From Nepenthes gracilis (taxonomy: Eukaryota > Streptophyta > Magnoliopsida > Caryophyllales > Nepenthaceae), in assembly GCA_033239525.1 (NCBI GenBank), contig BSYO01000009.1, positions 12,173,299-12,237,298 of the forward strand: a stretch of DNA of 64,000 nucleotides. The letters run 5' to 3'. The notes under the pieces were generated by a model. It was not told the origin of the DNA, did not search any database, and was given only the letters and a program-made list of their open reading frames with translations. Numbering within the stretch: the first letter of the stretch is position 1; every line of letters begins with the position of its first letter. This document shows, one piece after another, positions 32,105-44,238 of this stretch. The translations under genes and the position numbers were made by a program.

Positions 32105-34447
32105 TGTAATACCCCAATAGTTTAAGCCGAATTAAGTAATAAACTTAATATAATCATAAATAAAATGATATATTGATATTAATAAATATTATAAATAATA
32201 ATATGTATTAAATAATAATAATAATAATAATAAATGTGAGTAATAATATATTAATAAATATTGATAATAATTAATAATAAATAATAGCATTATTAATAAA
32301 TAATAATGTTAGATAATATTGAAATAAAATATTAATAATAAATATAATAATAAATAAGTAAATAATAATAATAATAATAAAACAGAAAAGAAGAAAGTTG
32401 GGAGAGAGAGAGAGAGAGTCGAACGAAGAAGAAGGAGAAGGGAAAGGAGAGAAGAGAAAGGGGAAAAACGGTGTGCGGGGATTGCAGCGAGGGAGAAGGA
32501 AGGAGGGAAACTGATGCCAAAATGATCTCCGGCAATGTAAGAAAGGGGAGGTCGAATCGAATAAGAGAACGGGAGGGCACGCAATGGAAGAAGTGGTCGC
32601 CGCCGTGAAACCTTAGCTGTCCAGCTAATGCCGTCACCGTTGCCACTGCTAATCGATATCGTGATTCCGGTTTGAAATCACCATCGTTGGTTGGTGTCGC
32701 CACCGTCGTCAATTTGTGCCGCTACCATCGTTGCCCGAAGAAGAACACGAAATCGAGGCAAGTTGATTTGAGAACCCTTTTGAAATTAATCTTCTAATTG
32801 TTGCAAGTGAATTCTCATCTTCTCATTACTGATGTTGATTGTTTCGTTTCATGTCTGGATTTTGGTGGAAATTGGCCATATTTTGTTATGAGTCAAAAAG
32901 GGAAAAAACAGAGCACACGGCTCTGATGGTGAGGTTCCAAAAACTTCGCCATGGATTGGATGTAAAAATTTGTATATTGTGCTACAAAAGATTCCTTATT
33001 TTACATTTTGTAAGATGAAAGCTAGGATTTCTTCAATTATGGTTAGACTTCGAAGGGAAGGCAAAGAATAGAGCACTGCGTCCTGTTTGGGTCGACCGAA
33101 AACTGTACAATGGGCAAAGACGGTGACAAAGTGGATATGAAGGCTTATGTATAATTATATGGTGTATGTGAGGATATATATATATATATATTTATTTATT
33201 TATTTATATATTCATGCGTGAGTTTGGCAGGTTTGTCAAGTTTTTATCCGGATATATAGGTATACATGGACATGAATGATTAGCGAAGTAAATATTGATA
33301 TTTTATGGTAATAATAAATATATATGAGTACAAGTTGATTAATAGAATGTGACGAAAGTATTATACAGATTTGTTTGGGAATCACTAGATGAATTTTAGA
33401 ACGATATAAATCAAATATGATAATTATAGATTATGTTTGGATGTGACAATTAAATTATGGCCTTAGTAAAGGGTTTTGTATATCAAGAAAAAATGGAAAT
33501 AGTAGTTAAATATTAAATTGATCGAAAGATGTTATTTCGAGTTATGAATTATTCTTTTATCATTATGTGATAAATTTCTTTGTATTGGCCTTGGCTGTGT
33601 GAATATGGTCCTTGCTGCATTGAACGACGATTTTATCTCCATAATTGTAAAGCATTCCTTCGCGTTATATTCGATTGTGTGAGTATTTTGGATTATTAGC
33701 TTCCTACGGTTAAGGTTAATAAAAGCATATGAAAACCCTAAAATAACTAGTCGAATAGGAGGTTAAGACACCTTAGCGTGGTCGACACTTATCCATACTG
33801 ATTTCCGTATAATGAGGTATATTATTTATTGTGGATGGATACTTATAACCATATGACCATCGTAGAAGACGAGTTATTACGGACGACGATTTAGTACGAG
33901 ACATCTCCTCGATTTTCAGGGATTTCACGGACATGATGTTTTGTTTTACGTGATTGCTATGCGATATCCCTGCTTCTGATTTATGTGTACCGTTTTATAC
34001 GATTCTTGATACTTGCTGAGCTCTAAGCTCACGTTTTCATATTTTATCCCTTCAGACTAGTGGCATGGATACGCTTGCAGGAGCTCGGACGTGATCGGGC
34101 TCGGATACTCCTTTTGGCGAGTGGAGATATTACATTTGGTATATTTCTGATCTCGAGGATATGTTATGGTTATTATTTATGGCCGGATGGTGCCCTGATC
34201 ATTGTATGAGAAATATTGAAGTTATGGATGAGTTGTTGTAAATTTGGATACCTCCCTTGCGATTATGGTCAGCAGGTCATGTATTATTTGTCCGGATTCA
34301 TATCCGATGAGATCTTGTGCGGGTTTTATTTATATTGGGTCCTGCTTGTGTATGATTGTCACATCCGGGATGGGTTATTATTGTTGATGAAAATCTTATT
34401 ATTGATTTTATTTTTGACCTTCGTATATTGGGTCCCGGGTCGTGACA
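32105..34447 (+). repeat. 5' LTR of element B
   Basis: This is 2,343 bp. It has AAT-rich microsatellite sequence at about 32205-32380, a GA-rich tract at 32400-32470, and a part unique in this window (32750-33865). The last 580 bp match the 3' LTR. The block conserved in the other long LTRs is missing here. Confidence 0.8.
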
Positions 34448-37400
34448 GCTGTGGTATCAGAGAAAAGATCGTAAGGAGAGGTGTTTTTGGGTCATCTCGG
34501 ATGAGAAATTGATTGAATATCTGGCGTGATAGGTGTAGCCTTTGGTAAAGAAAGGGATGTTTGGGTTGTAAATGTTTGAATTCGACTCGGGAAGTCGATT
34601 GTTTGGCTGTGTTGAGTCACGCGAGTGACGTAATTGGTAATTCGATTCAGTAGCCAGATGAAAATTTGGTTGCTTTGTGAAGGATGGTTTGTTGTTGGCA
34701 AGATGGAGAGTCCTTCGAATGACTAAATGTGAGCCGATTTGAAAAAATTTTGGGATGTTTAGTCTCAATTAAGGCTTAGATTGAACTTCAGAAAGTGGAG
34801 GAGGTGTTCAAGGTTTCTGGCAGTTCAAATGAAGTTTTATCTATTGCCCATAAGTTAGAGAGTGAGGCAAGCCTGTGGTAGGCTTCCCAGTGTTGTATTC
34901 CACTTCTTGAGATGGTTTTGTGGAAGCTATTTTGGGAATGATTCTCTGTTTGGCATTCGCAATAGTAAGGAAGGTGAATTTAGTTGGTGAAGGCACGGAA
35001 TTGAGTCTGTGGCCTTTGAGATTGTATGTAAATGTTGTATGTTTTCCTAATTTTTAAAATGAGCTTTGAGGATGTTTACCCCTAATGGGTGAACCTTTGA
35101 TCTATTAAGATTGTGAATTTTGATATCCGATCTGGGTTTATAAATATCAATGATTGATTGACCTGATTTTATTTGATAAATCGGACTTTAATGTGATATT
35201 GGGGGTGATTTGGTTGGTAAGTCACCACATTAATATAAACGATTTCGGTAAGAATATTTTGATCTACAATTTGGGCTGTGAATTTTGAATATGAGGAAGA
35301 GCTGATCGAGTGGTGATGAAATCGATATTTTTGTGCCTGTGAGTTAATTGATGAAAATGTGTGCCGAGTTTATTTGGCATATGTGGCTACATCTGGGAGT
35401 CGTTATGTGGTCATAAAAAGTTTTCTGGTTGTATGGTAATTAGAGGCTATTTCTTGAGGAGATGATTAGCCTGAATTGTATTTTAATTGATAGTTGAGGT
35501 TGTTGAGGTTATGTCAGGAGTGACATCGATTTCGAGGACCTTGCATAGAGTCGATGAGGCATTGGTTGAGTCCCTTGCCGTGGGTTGTTAAATGCTTTTG
35601 GGATAAGCGTGATGAATCTATGAGGTTATTTATAAATTGTTGAAATTTAATTCGTTTGGGAAATGAATTATTTGATAAGCGAATGTTAGGAAGTGGTAGG
35701 TGATTTGTTTGATCAGTGGTTGGTACTCGATGTTTTCTAAATCGATCTGTACTTGGAGTATTGTGAAATTAAGGATATTCCGGAGAATATACCTGAGGTT
35801 GTCTTCAAGATGAAAGTGCAGCCGTTGTGAGCTTCGGTGGCATTTTGAGGTTAGTGATTTTGTTGGCATCTTTTGTGGATCTTGTGAATTGGATCTTTCG
35901 GCCGTATTTGAGTCTATTTGTGATGGATTCATTAATGATGTTTTTATTTGTTCGAGGAATTTTTGTGGGGTATGGGGTCCGTTTGAGGACTGTCATAGTT
36001 GTAAAGGATAGTTTGTAGTTTGACCAATTGAGGAGATGTGAGTTTGGTTGGAAGTAGTATTGTTTGGGCATGTTGTTTCTTCGATGGCATGTTTGTGAAA
36101 TTGCAGAAGATTGAAGCGGTGACCGGTTGGGAAATGCCATTGTTTGTTGCGAAGGTGCGTGATTTCTTGAGTCTGCTTAAATCTGCTAAGCGATTTGTCG
36201 AGGATTCCTTGAGAATCGTAGCGTCCGTGGGGCATTGGGCTTAGTAGCTATCAGTGTTCGTTGGAATGATGAGTATAAGGGGAGCTTTCTAGAAATAAAG
36301 GACGTATTGTCTGCAAAGTTGATTTGGTTGATCCCCGATGGATTAAGTTAATCTATGGTAGGTTGTGATGCTCTCGAGGAAGATTCGAGGTTGTATTCTG
36401 ATGCAACTTATTTGAGCAGTAGTGGCCTATGGGTTATGGCTGTTGAAAGTCCATGATCAAGGTTATTCCACTTATGGATTGGAGTTAGCAGTTGAGGTCT
36501 TTATTTTGAGGATTTAGAAATGTTATTTGTATGGAGATAGTTGTGGTTCAATTTGATCATAGAGGTTTGAGGAAATTATTTCAGAAAAGGAGAATATTAT
36601 TGACAATGTTTTGGGTCGAAATTTGTTATAGCGATAATTCGCAGTCAGGTGATCAATTCGAATAGTGCAGTAGAAGCATGTGGGTCCGTAGCCTTTGGTT
36701 GTGAGATTCGATTTGGATCCTTAGATAGAGAATTTGATTTGACTGTCGGTTTGAAGACTTTGATTTGGTGGTGGTTTTTGTTGAGTCCTATGATGTTGAA
36801 AAGTAGCGGCTTTGATTTGATCGGTCTGAAATCTCACGGAGTAGAAGGAGATTTTGTTGACGAAGGAGTAGGTAGGTAGATCCATTTTCAGCCTGTGCGT
36901 ATGCTGTTCAGGATCAAAGTTGCGTTAAGAGTTTGTGAGGCAATGTCTTCTGTCTTCATTTTGAGCGGAGAAACTGTGGTGTTATCGGTGAATAACCCCT
37001 GCCAAGAGTGGGCTCTGAACGAAGTTCTTTCTGCGGAAGATGTTTTTGTGAAGATCAGAAGTGAAGATCCTTTTGTTCGAGCGATCATGAAGTTGGACGT
37101 GATCAAGCTGAGTCTCGGTGGACGGATGAAAGCTCGCGGAGCAGTCAAGGTTGTTAGCAGCTGTAGTGGAGTTGCAGTGGTCTAAGTTTATAAGGAACCT
37201 CGAAGATGCTCTATCAGCGGAGTGGCGAGTTGATTATGCGTCTCGTGCTTAAAGGAAGAAATCAAGAAGAAGCCTTCGAGATTTTGTTTGGGCTTGCGTT
37301 GGACAACGAGGAATTTGGTGGCTTCTTAGATGGTGAGGGATAAGTTGATGAAGTCAGTTTCTTGCTTGCTGATCAGAAAGTCATTCTCGAGTTTGGCCAT

Positions 37401-38010
37401 TAACATATTATCAAGATGAGAATGTTGGAAGGTATACTAATTTTGAGGCATTGATTGCGATTTGAAGAAGATGATTGATCAGAGTTGCGCAGCGGAAATC
37501 GTGTGGATTCACGGTTATCGGTTACAAGAATTGATTCGAGAATTCAAGCATGAGATCAGATTTGTAGCTTGAGTGGATGATCGAGAAGAGTGGATTAGAT
37601 GTTTCCGAAAGCGTCATGAAGAGAAGAGTTTTAAGTTTCGAGGGCAAGTGCTGGATTGAGGTTGAGGTTCGATGGGCTTTTGAAGTTTTGCAATGAATTG
37701 GAGAAGTGGCCAGCAGATTGGCGTTGTTCCGAGTTTGGCAGATCGTGATGATGTGTTTTATGTATGTATGTTGACAGAAATATGGGTCAATTATTGGCAT
37801 GTGATCGAGTGTGAATGGTTGCTGATTTCGAGAAGCTATTTTATGTTGGGATTTTGATTCCGATATTGGGGATAGAAAGATCAGGTGTTGATGATCAGAT
37901 TTTTGGAGAAATCTTTCGATCGAGGTTAAGTTCGGAAGAATTGTTCTTATTTTGTTAAAGGATTGGTGTGCATAAATTTCGAGGACGAAATTTTTAAAAG
38001 GATGGGAGAG
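34448..38010 (+). pseudogene. gag-pol remnant of element B
   Basis: No long frame survives. At 35827-36018 the plus strand reads FVDLVNWIFRPYLSLFVMDS, parallel to the RT palm around the catalytic site, but the two aspartates are not both present. At 36095-36240 is KIEAVTGWEMPLFVAKVRDF and SAKRFVEDSLRIVA, the RT thumb segment. A degraded version of the pre-RT linker lies near 35340-35580. The end FEDEIF-KRMGE near 37970-38010 precedes the purine tract. It parallels the remains in element A. Confidence 0.7.
34452..34464 (+). promoter_or_regulatory. primer-binding site of element B
   Basis: TGGTATCAGAGAA follows the 5' LTR end by 4 bases and is the same sequence as in element A. Confidence 0.85.
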
Positions 38011-40566
38011 TGTGATATTTCGGATCCCAATTGGATTATTTTAATATTAATTGTGATTTTTGGGTATTTTGTACGTGGTGAAAATAAATTAAAATATTGT
38101 AAAGTTTTTGGGAATGATCGGAGGTGCGGAGTGGTGCTCGGGGTGCACCCGTAATGTTGTCCGAAGGCCGAATTGGGATTTTAAAATTAAAGTTATATAT
38201 ATATATATATAATAAAAGTAATAATAATAATAATAATAAATATATATATATATATATATATATAAAGTAAAAGAAAAGGAAAATGGGAAAATGAAAAAGG
38301 AAAAAGAAAAAGAAAGGGGGAGAAGAATCGGGGAGAGAGAAAGAGAAGGGGGAAAAATGGGTTAGGGTTTTGTTGCGTGAGGAAGAAGAAGAGAAGGGAG
38401 AGGAGGGAGGCGGCGGCGACAGCGACGAGGGTTGCGGGTGAAGCCGCGACGGTCGGTGGTTGAGGCGGCGCGACGGTGGTGCGAGGTGTGGGAGCACGGA
38501 GGAGATCGACGGCGGGAAGTCGCGCGAGGAGAGAGACGGCCGTTTAACGGCGTCGACGGCGGCTGGGTGAGGCGGAGGAGGCCGGCGGCGGCCTCGTGAG
38601 GTGGTGAGGTGGTCGATCGGCGCGTGAGCGGCCGGCAAGGGGCCGTGAACGGTGGAGAGAGGAAGGGCGCGCGGGAGAGAGAGGGTTCTTTGCGGGAGAG
38701 GACGGCGGCGGGACGGGAGACAGCAGCGACGGTGGACGGGGTCGCCGGGAAGGTCGGCGACGGCCGTTCGTGGCGGCAGATGACCGGCGGCAGCAGCGGC
38801 GGTGCGGCGTGGAGGCGCTGTGCGCAGAGAGGAGAAAGGGGTGCGCGGAGGAGAGAGGAAGAGGACGCGGTGGTAGGAGAGAGAAAGGCTCGATTGGAGT
38901 GCTTCGGGACATCCTTTCTTCAGATCTGCAGAGTATGATGTTAAGGCAAGTATCCTCCAGCCCTATTCTTGGTCTGATTTAATTTTCGATGCATTTTGAC
39001 TACTGTGGGAGATTTTATTAACATGTATGTATTTTTAAATACCCTCAATTTATTAATTGTGTATATGCATGTATATTTTATCGGTTGTGCGGTGGTTTTG
39101 TACTGGTATTTATGATTTGGAGGGATTTTGGACACCCGGACGATATATATGTATGTTTGGTATCCGTATATTGTGAAACCATAAACCAGGCATTGCACTA
39201 ACCATGCATGCTGCCAGGGGTGGGATAACTACGTGATTCGAGGCATTGGCTACTTCCGTCGTAAGGAAGATGAGGTATTGGCTACTTCCGCCGTAAGGAA
39301 GATGAGGTATTGGCTACTTCCGCCGTAAGGAAGATGAGGTATTGGCTACTTCCGCCGTAAGGAAGATGAGGATTGGCTACTTCCGCCATAAGGAAGATGA
39401 GGTATCGCCCCACTGTGTATTTAATTGAGAACCATCGTAAGGAATTGACGGAAAACTAATATATTCGGACGTCCTAATATATAATAAAAACTTGAGGTTG
39501 CACCCAAAGCCGCGGGTGGTAAAACATAGTGAGCAAGTTCCTTATCTATGGGAGACAGAGTACATGGATGGCCTTGAGCTACTGGCCTAATTCAGAGCCG
39601 ATATATAGCCGTGGTTCTGGACAAGAGTAACCCTTCCTCAAGTTGGTATCATTGATCTTTGGTTCTCCGATTTCGTGCATGCTTTGTATTTCTGCACGTA
39701 TTTGGGTGTACGATGATTTGAGATACGTGGTTTGGCCCACGGATGGGCGATAGGAATGTCTCAGACGCGATCGATGTGATAAAACCCGGAACGTGTTTTG
39801 ATTTATGTTTTAGTTCCGGCCCGGTTTCTCTTGATTTCGCATTATGAGTTTTAGATCCAGGACGACGGTATGTGTCTCCACGTGGGATGTGGTGGTTGCG
39901 GCGTATGTGACCTCGGATCATATGATATGATATCGTCTATGAGGTTTTACCGGATCGTGATTTATATGATTTTGTCCCGGATGGGACGAAGTTATTACGG
40001 ACGGCGATTTAAGACGAGACATCTCCTCGATTTTCGGGGATTTCACGGACATGATGTTTTGTTTTACGTGATTGCTATGCGATATCCGCCTTCCCGATTT
40101 ATGTGTACCGTTTTATACGATTCTTGATACTTGCCGAGCTCCAGGCTCACGTTTTCATGTTTTATCCCTTCGGACTAGTGGCATGGATACGCTTGCAGGA
40201 GCCCGGGACGTGATCGGGCTCGGATACTCCTTTTGGCGAGTGGAGATATTACATTTGGTATATTTCTGATCTCGAGGATATGTTATGGTTATTATTTATG
40301 GCCGGATGGTGCCTTGATCATTGTATGAGAAATATTGAAGTTATGGATGAGTTGTTGTAAATTTGGATACCTCCCTTGCGATTATGGTCAGCAGGTCATG
40401 TATTATTTGTCCAGATTCATATCCGATGAGATCTTGTGCGGGTTTTATTTATATTGGGTCCTGCTTGTGTATGATTGTCACATCCGGGATGGGTTATTGT
40501 TGTTGATGGAAATCTTATTATTGATTTTATTTTTGACCTGCGTATATTGGGTCCCGGGTCGTGACA
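38011..40566 (+). repeat. 3' LTR of element B
   Basis: This is 2,556 bp. It has TA and AAT microsatellites at 38192-38264, GGGTTAGGGTTTT at about 38359, and a strongly GC-rich island at about 38395-38900. It also has five 32-bp tandem units (39240-39402) and the conserved block at 39450-39580. Only the last 582 bp match the 5' LTR. Open frames in the GC-rich island (for example 38638-38036 on the minus strand) are Pro/Ser/Arg low-complexity. Confidence 0.85.
39240..39402 (+). repeat. 32-bp tandem repeat, five units
   Basis: The unit begins GAGGTATTGGCTACTTCCGC and ends TAAGGAAGAT. It starts at 39240, 39272, 39304, 39336 and 39368; the last full unit is 31 bp and a partial unit follows. Units differ at one to three bases. 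There are no spacers, so it is not a CRISPR array. It sits where other LTRs have one 'gatggggag...aactctgtgac' segment. Confidence 0.95.
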
Positions 40567-41524
40567 ATATCAGAAATATTATTTGGCGAGGGGTATCACG
40601 GATAGTATATGCATACTATGGGTACAATCTCTGGAAAAACTGTAGGGATAGTGAGGATACCATGGATAACCTCGTTGCACTTATCCAACCGTTGGGAACG
40701 TAAATATGCGGCCTTTGGTTCATGGTGGAAGAATAAAGTCCAAAGAGATTCATTATGATATTTTGCTATTGTTGATACCTTATGAGTTTTGGGATTCGGT
40801 TGAATCCATGGGTCGTATTTGGTAGAATTCATTTGTCCAATTTTACGATATCTTGGATTCAGTGGAATCTATATTGTTTATTGTTATTCGATTTTCAGGT
40901 CGTTCACGCTGATATTCGGATCAAGGGATCCCTTTTTATTTCTTATAAAATCGAATTATGAGGAATCTTTGCCTTGTATTGGTAGAATATTATGATCTTG
41001 TCACATCAGAGTTGGAGTGATCCGCTTATGTATTGGTATCATAAATGCAATGAAATGTACTTTTTTGACATATTTATCTATTGGGTATTGTATTATTATT
41101 CATGATTTTTGTCATACTTTATGTATTGCTACTATCCTTTCCTGTTGTTTTGGATTTCCTATCACTTGTTGGGTATTTGACTAACTCTTACATTTTATTG
41201 GTTTCAGATCTAGTTGATTGTATAGTGTGAGTCGATGGATCATATTTTTGCTACAGAATTTCAAGATAAAGAAAATATTGGAGATAGAAGCTCGTAAAGA
41301 GAAGCTCTAGAGTCATTGGTTGAGGTTTTATTTCGATATATTATTGGTACCATATTTTCAGGATAATAATCTTGTATACATTCATTATCTCGAAGGAATT
41401 TATTATGAGAAATATAATTTTTATATTGAATTTAATGATACATTTATGAGAACGATTGAGGTTTTGAGTTTCCTCGTAGTCGTCCTAAATTGGGTCAAGT
41501 GACTCGAGTTCGGGTCGTCACACA
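40567..41524 (+). repeat. possible truncated LTR of another gypsy element
   Basis: The right end reads GGGTCGTCACACA (about 41512-41524), similar to the LTR end of elements A and B (GTCGTGACA). No start, partner LTR or primer site is found. The stretch is AT-rich and has no coding similarity. Confidence 0.3.
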
Positions 41525-42754
41525 TGCTCTCCTTCTTAGGCAGTCGATTATTCTTCCATCTCACCTCTACTCATATATGATTTTATCCTTGTGAACAAAA
41601 AGGACAGTAATTTTTTCTATGATTGTATAACTCAGTGGCAGATCAAGAGTCTTAGGTTGTCTTTTTTGAACCTTCTTTGTGTTTCCCTTAGAGCCAGGCA
41701 CGCACATCACTCCCTTGAGCATCATGATTTGATGGATGAGCCGTATTTGAGTGTTGGACCATCTCATTTGCCCCTAGGCCTTTTGAGCCACATTTGTCTT
41801 TCTCATTCTCCTCCTTTGTTATCATAGGTCAGTTCTCAAAGATATTTGACTAACTCACCACTACAAATAAAAACATTTCTAGGCTTGCTGCTAGTCAAAA
41901 TTGGCTAGAGTCCTACATCCTGGAGAATTTTTGACATATTGATGCTTGGCTGGATAATGTGAGGTAATAAAGTTGGTTAGACAATAATCATAGGTAAGGT
42001 TGCCAATCTTTGAAAAGAATCAATAAAGACAAAAGGTAAATAGTCATAGCTGCATAAGAAGCGGTAACAGTAAGAAGCAGCAAGTATAGACAAACAAGCA
42101 GTGATCTTGGGTAAAGTAGTCAGAAGGGTTGTCTAGAAGGCATATATGAGGAGTATGGACTAAATTTCGATGAGCTACGCTTTATGAGAGATAGTGATCA
42201 CTATGATGTTATTAGATGTACTTATTTTAAAAATTCATAACAAAAAGGAGGAGTAGAATAATAGAGAAAAAAAAGGGCAGTGGAACTATAGAGAGAAAGG
42301 AGTAAAATAAAAGGGAAGATAGGAGTAGAGTATTTTAGTGCTTTTTAAATATATATATTACTTGTTTTGTACTTAAACTTACCATTCTCTCTATTGCTAT
42401 ATAATAATGTTCATTGATAATATGTAATATTTTCACTGTTTATTTCTACACCCTTTTTTTTTTTTGTAATTGCACTATGTTTGATCAAGAATAATAGGAT
42501 ATACTATCTTCAAAAGTTAAATGTTTAAATATTGTCGTTTGTCATTTATTTATGAATATATATATAGTTATATCTCAGTAGTGATTAAATTTATACTGTA
42601 TACAGTTGTAATTTTTTATGTAAGAAATTTTACTATAAAATTATCAAATAAAGAGATTGTTATAAATATCTTATATTAATATATTTTTTGAATAAATAAA
42701 TAAGTGAATTGGTGGACTCTCAAACATTAATAAAGACAAATTTCAAATACAAAT
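41525..42754. other. unassigned AT-rich DNA
   Basis: No gene, LTR or conserved domain is recognised. Short open frames near 41570-41830 lack familiar motifs. Confidence 0.5.
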
Positions 42755-43543
42755 TGTTGCATCCTCGGATCCTTACTTTGATGGGGATGAGAATCCAACA
42801 ACAATACCAGATAGTATGTATGCAAAAAAGAAAGAGAGAGAGCGAGAGAGAGAATGACACGTGGTATTTTTACGTGAAAAACATTCTCTTAACCGATGAG
42901 AAAAAATTACGAGACTTTCGTTCGAGAAATGCTTTCATTATCTGATAGTTCAAATACAAGAGGTTAGGGACTAAGCGTACGGGGACTCAAGGGAGTCGCT
43001 CTTACAACACAAGCCCTCACTTTCTCTCCCTTTAGTACAGAATGACTTTTTACTTCCTTTCTCTCAGTGTGCTTTCACAAGAGTTCAGAGTCTTGAATTT
43101 TTTTTCTTTGGTAGGTGTAAAGTGAATGATTATATAGTAGTGGGAATCCTCTGTATAGAGCTACTACGTGGCGCTAGCGTATGCAGGGGATCCTACCACC
43201 AACTCTATAAATCTATTTTGTTGTGTCAGAAATGTTACGTGCACGCGGGCCTAGTGTGATGTCACTTCTACAGAAGCACGTGTTCTGCTTGCCATCGTTC
43301 CTCTTATAGCCCGACAGGGTTAGCCACCAAATTTTTGGCACACCTATTTTGCAGGTAGAGTGGTGTCCGATACCTGTCTTGAATCCACAGGCTTGAGTGG
43401 ACTTTAAGTCCAACATGCCCTTTGAGCTGGTTCTGGCGCTTGGACCTCCTAGGCCTCTTGGGCCTACTGGATTTCTTTGATATCAGGGCCCAACTCCAGG
43501 GAAAAAGATCTTATATGTGGGCCCTGGTTATCAATACCTAACA
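42755..43543 (-). repeat. 3' LTR of the Tat-type element
   Basis: This is 789 bp, paired with 51365-52136. Shared blocks include AAGCCCTCACTTTCTCTCCC, GGACTTTAAGTCCAACATGC and GGGCCTACTGG. A GA microsatellite lies at about 42831-42853. Confidence 0.9.
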
Positions 43544-43558
43544 CTATCCCCCCATGCC
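43544..43558 (-). promoter_or_regulatory. polypurine tract of the Tat-type element
   Basis: Next to the 3' LTR, the minus strand reads GGCATGGGGGGATAG just before TGTTAGG. This is the expected plus-strand primer for reverse transcription. Confidence 0.75.
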
Positions 43559-44238
43559 AAGAGGTCTGAGACCCTCAACCTTTTGGCATGCTACCAGGTC
43601 GCAGACGAATGTCTCGTGAAGTTACTCTTCACCAAAAGTTTGCTCGTGCCTTTGCTCTGTGGTCATATCCAGCTACCTCCTGAAGCTGGTGCTCATTCTT
43701 TCTCTTGTGAATGTCCGAGGACGTGGTTGGGACCAAAAGCCCCGGGACGCGTTGGCAAAAAGCACCCGAGAACATTTTAGGACTCACAATTTTGAATAAG
43801 CGTCCAGGGAAATTCTGAAGTTAGTGGTTTTGTCCAATCGTTCGAGGAAAGTTCGAGTTCTAGGGACCGGTGGCGCCACTAAGTGATAGTTCCTTCCATA
43901 CATGTGTCCGCGACCAAAAATGTGCTCAGATATTTTGGGGACAAAAAGCTTTGATAATAGCACATCCGTGAACTCCCTTCGAACTTGGAGACTTGGTCTA
44001 CGCCGCCATTTGAGCCATCAAAGTGCGATAAATGTGCATTAATAGAATTGATGTCGCTTCAAAAACGTAAGGCCTACTACCTCTGGGAGCGTACGGGAGG
44101 TTGACGTGTGGCAACGGTAATGATGAGACATGACTTGTTGATTTTGAAGCCTTTTCAGCCATTTCAAATATCATTTCTGGCATTCATTCTAGTTTACCTG
44201 CTCCTTTCCTTCAAAAAAAACCTTCTAAGTCTTCGAAA

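Larger units (their letters stand above)
32105..40566 (+). mobile_element. Ty3/gypsy element 'B', long LTRs, chimeric and decayed
   Basis: The element is 8,462 bp on the plus strand, of the same family as A. The 5' LTR (32105-34447) starts TGTAATACCCC and ends TCGTGACA; the 3' LTR (38011-40566) starts TGTGATATTTCGG and ends TCGTGACA. A TGGTATCAGAGAA primer site starts at 34452, and a purine tract AAAAGGATGGGAGAG lies at 37996-38010. The two LTRs are about 96% alike over their last 580 bp (33868-34447 and 39985-40566) but do not align over the first ~1,750 bp. Flanks (CATGC left, ATATC right) show no target duplication. This suggests recombination between two related elements. Confidence 0.8.

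Noticed and set aside
39240..39402. CRISPR-like direct repeats
   Set aside because: Units abut with no unique spacers, and the setting is a plant LTR; it is a simple tandem repeat.
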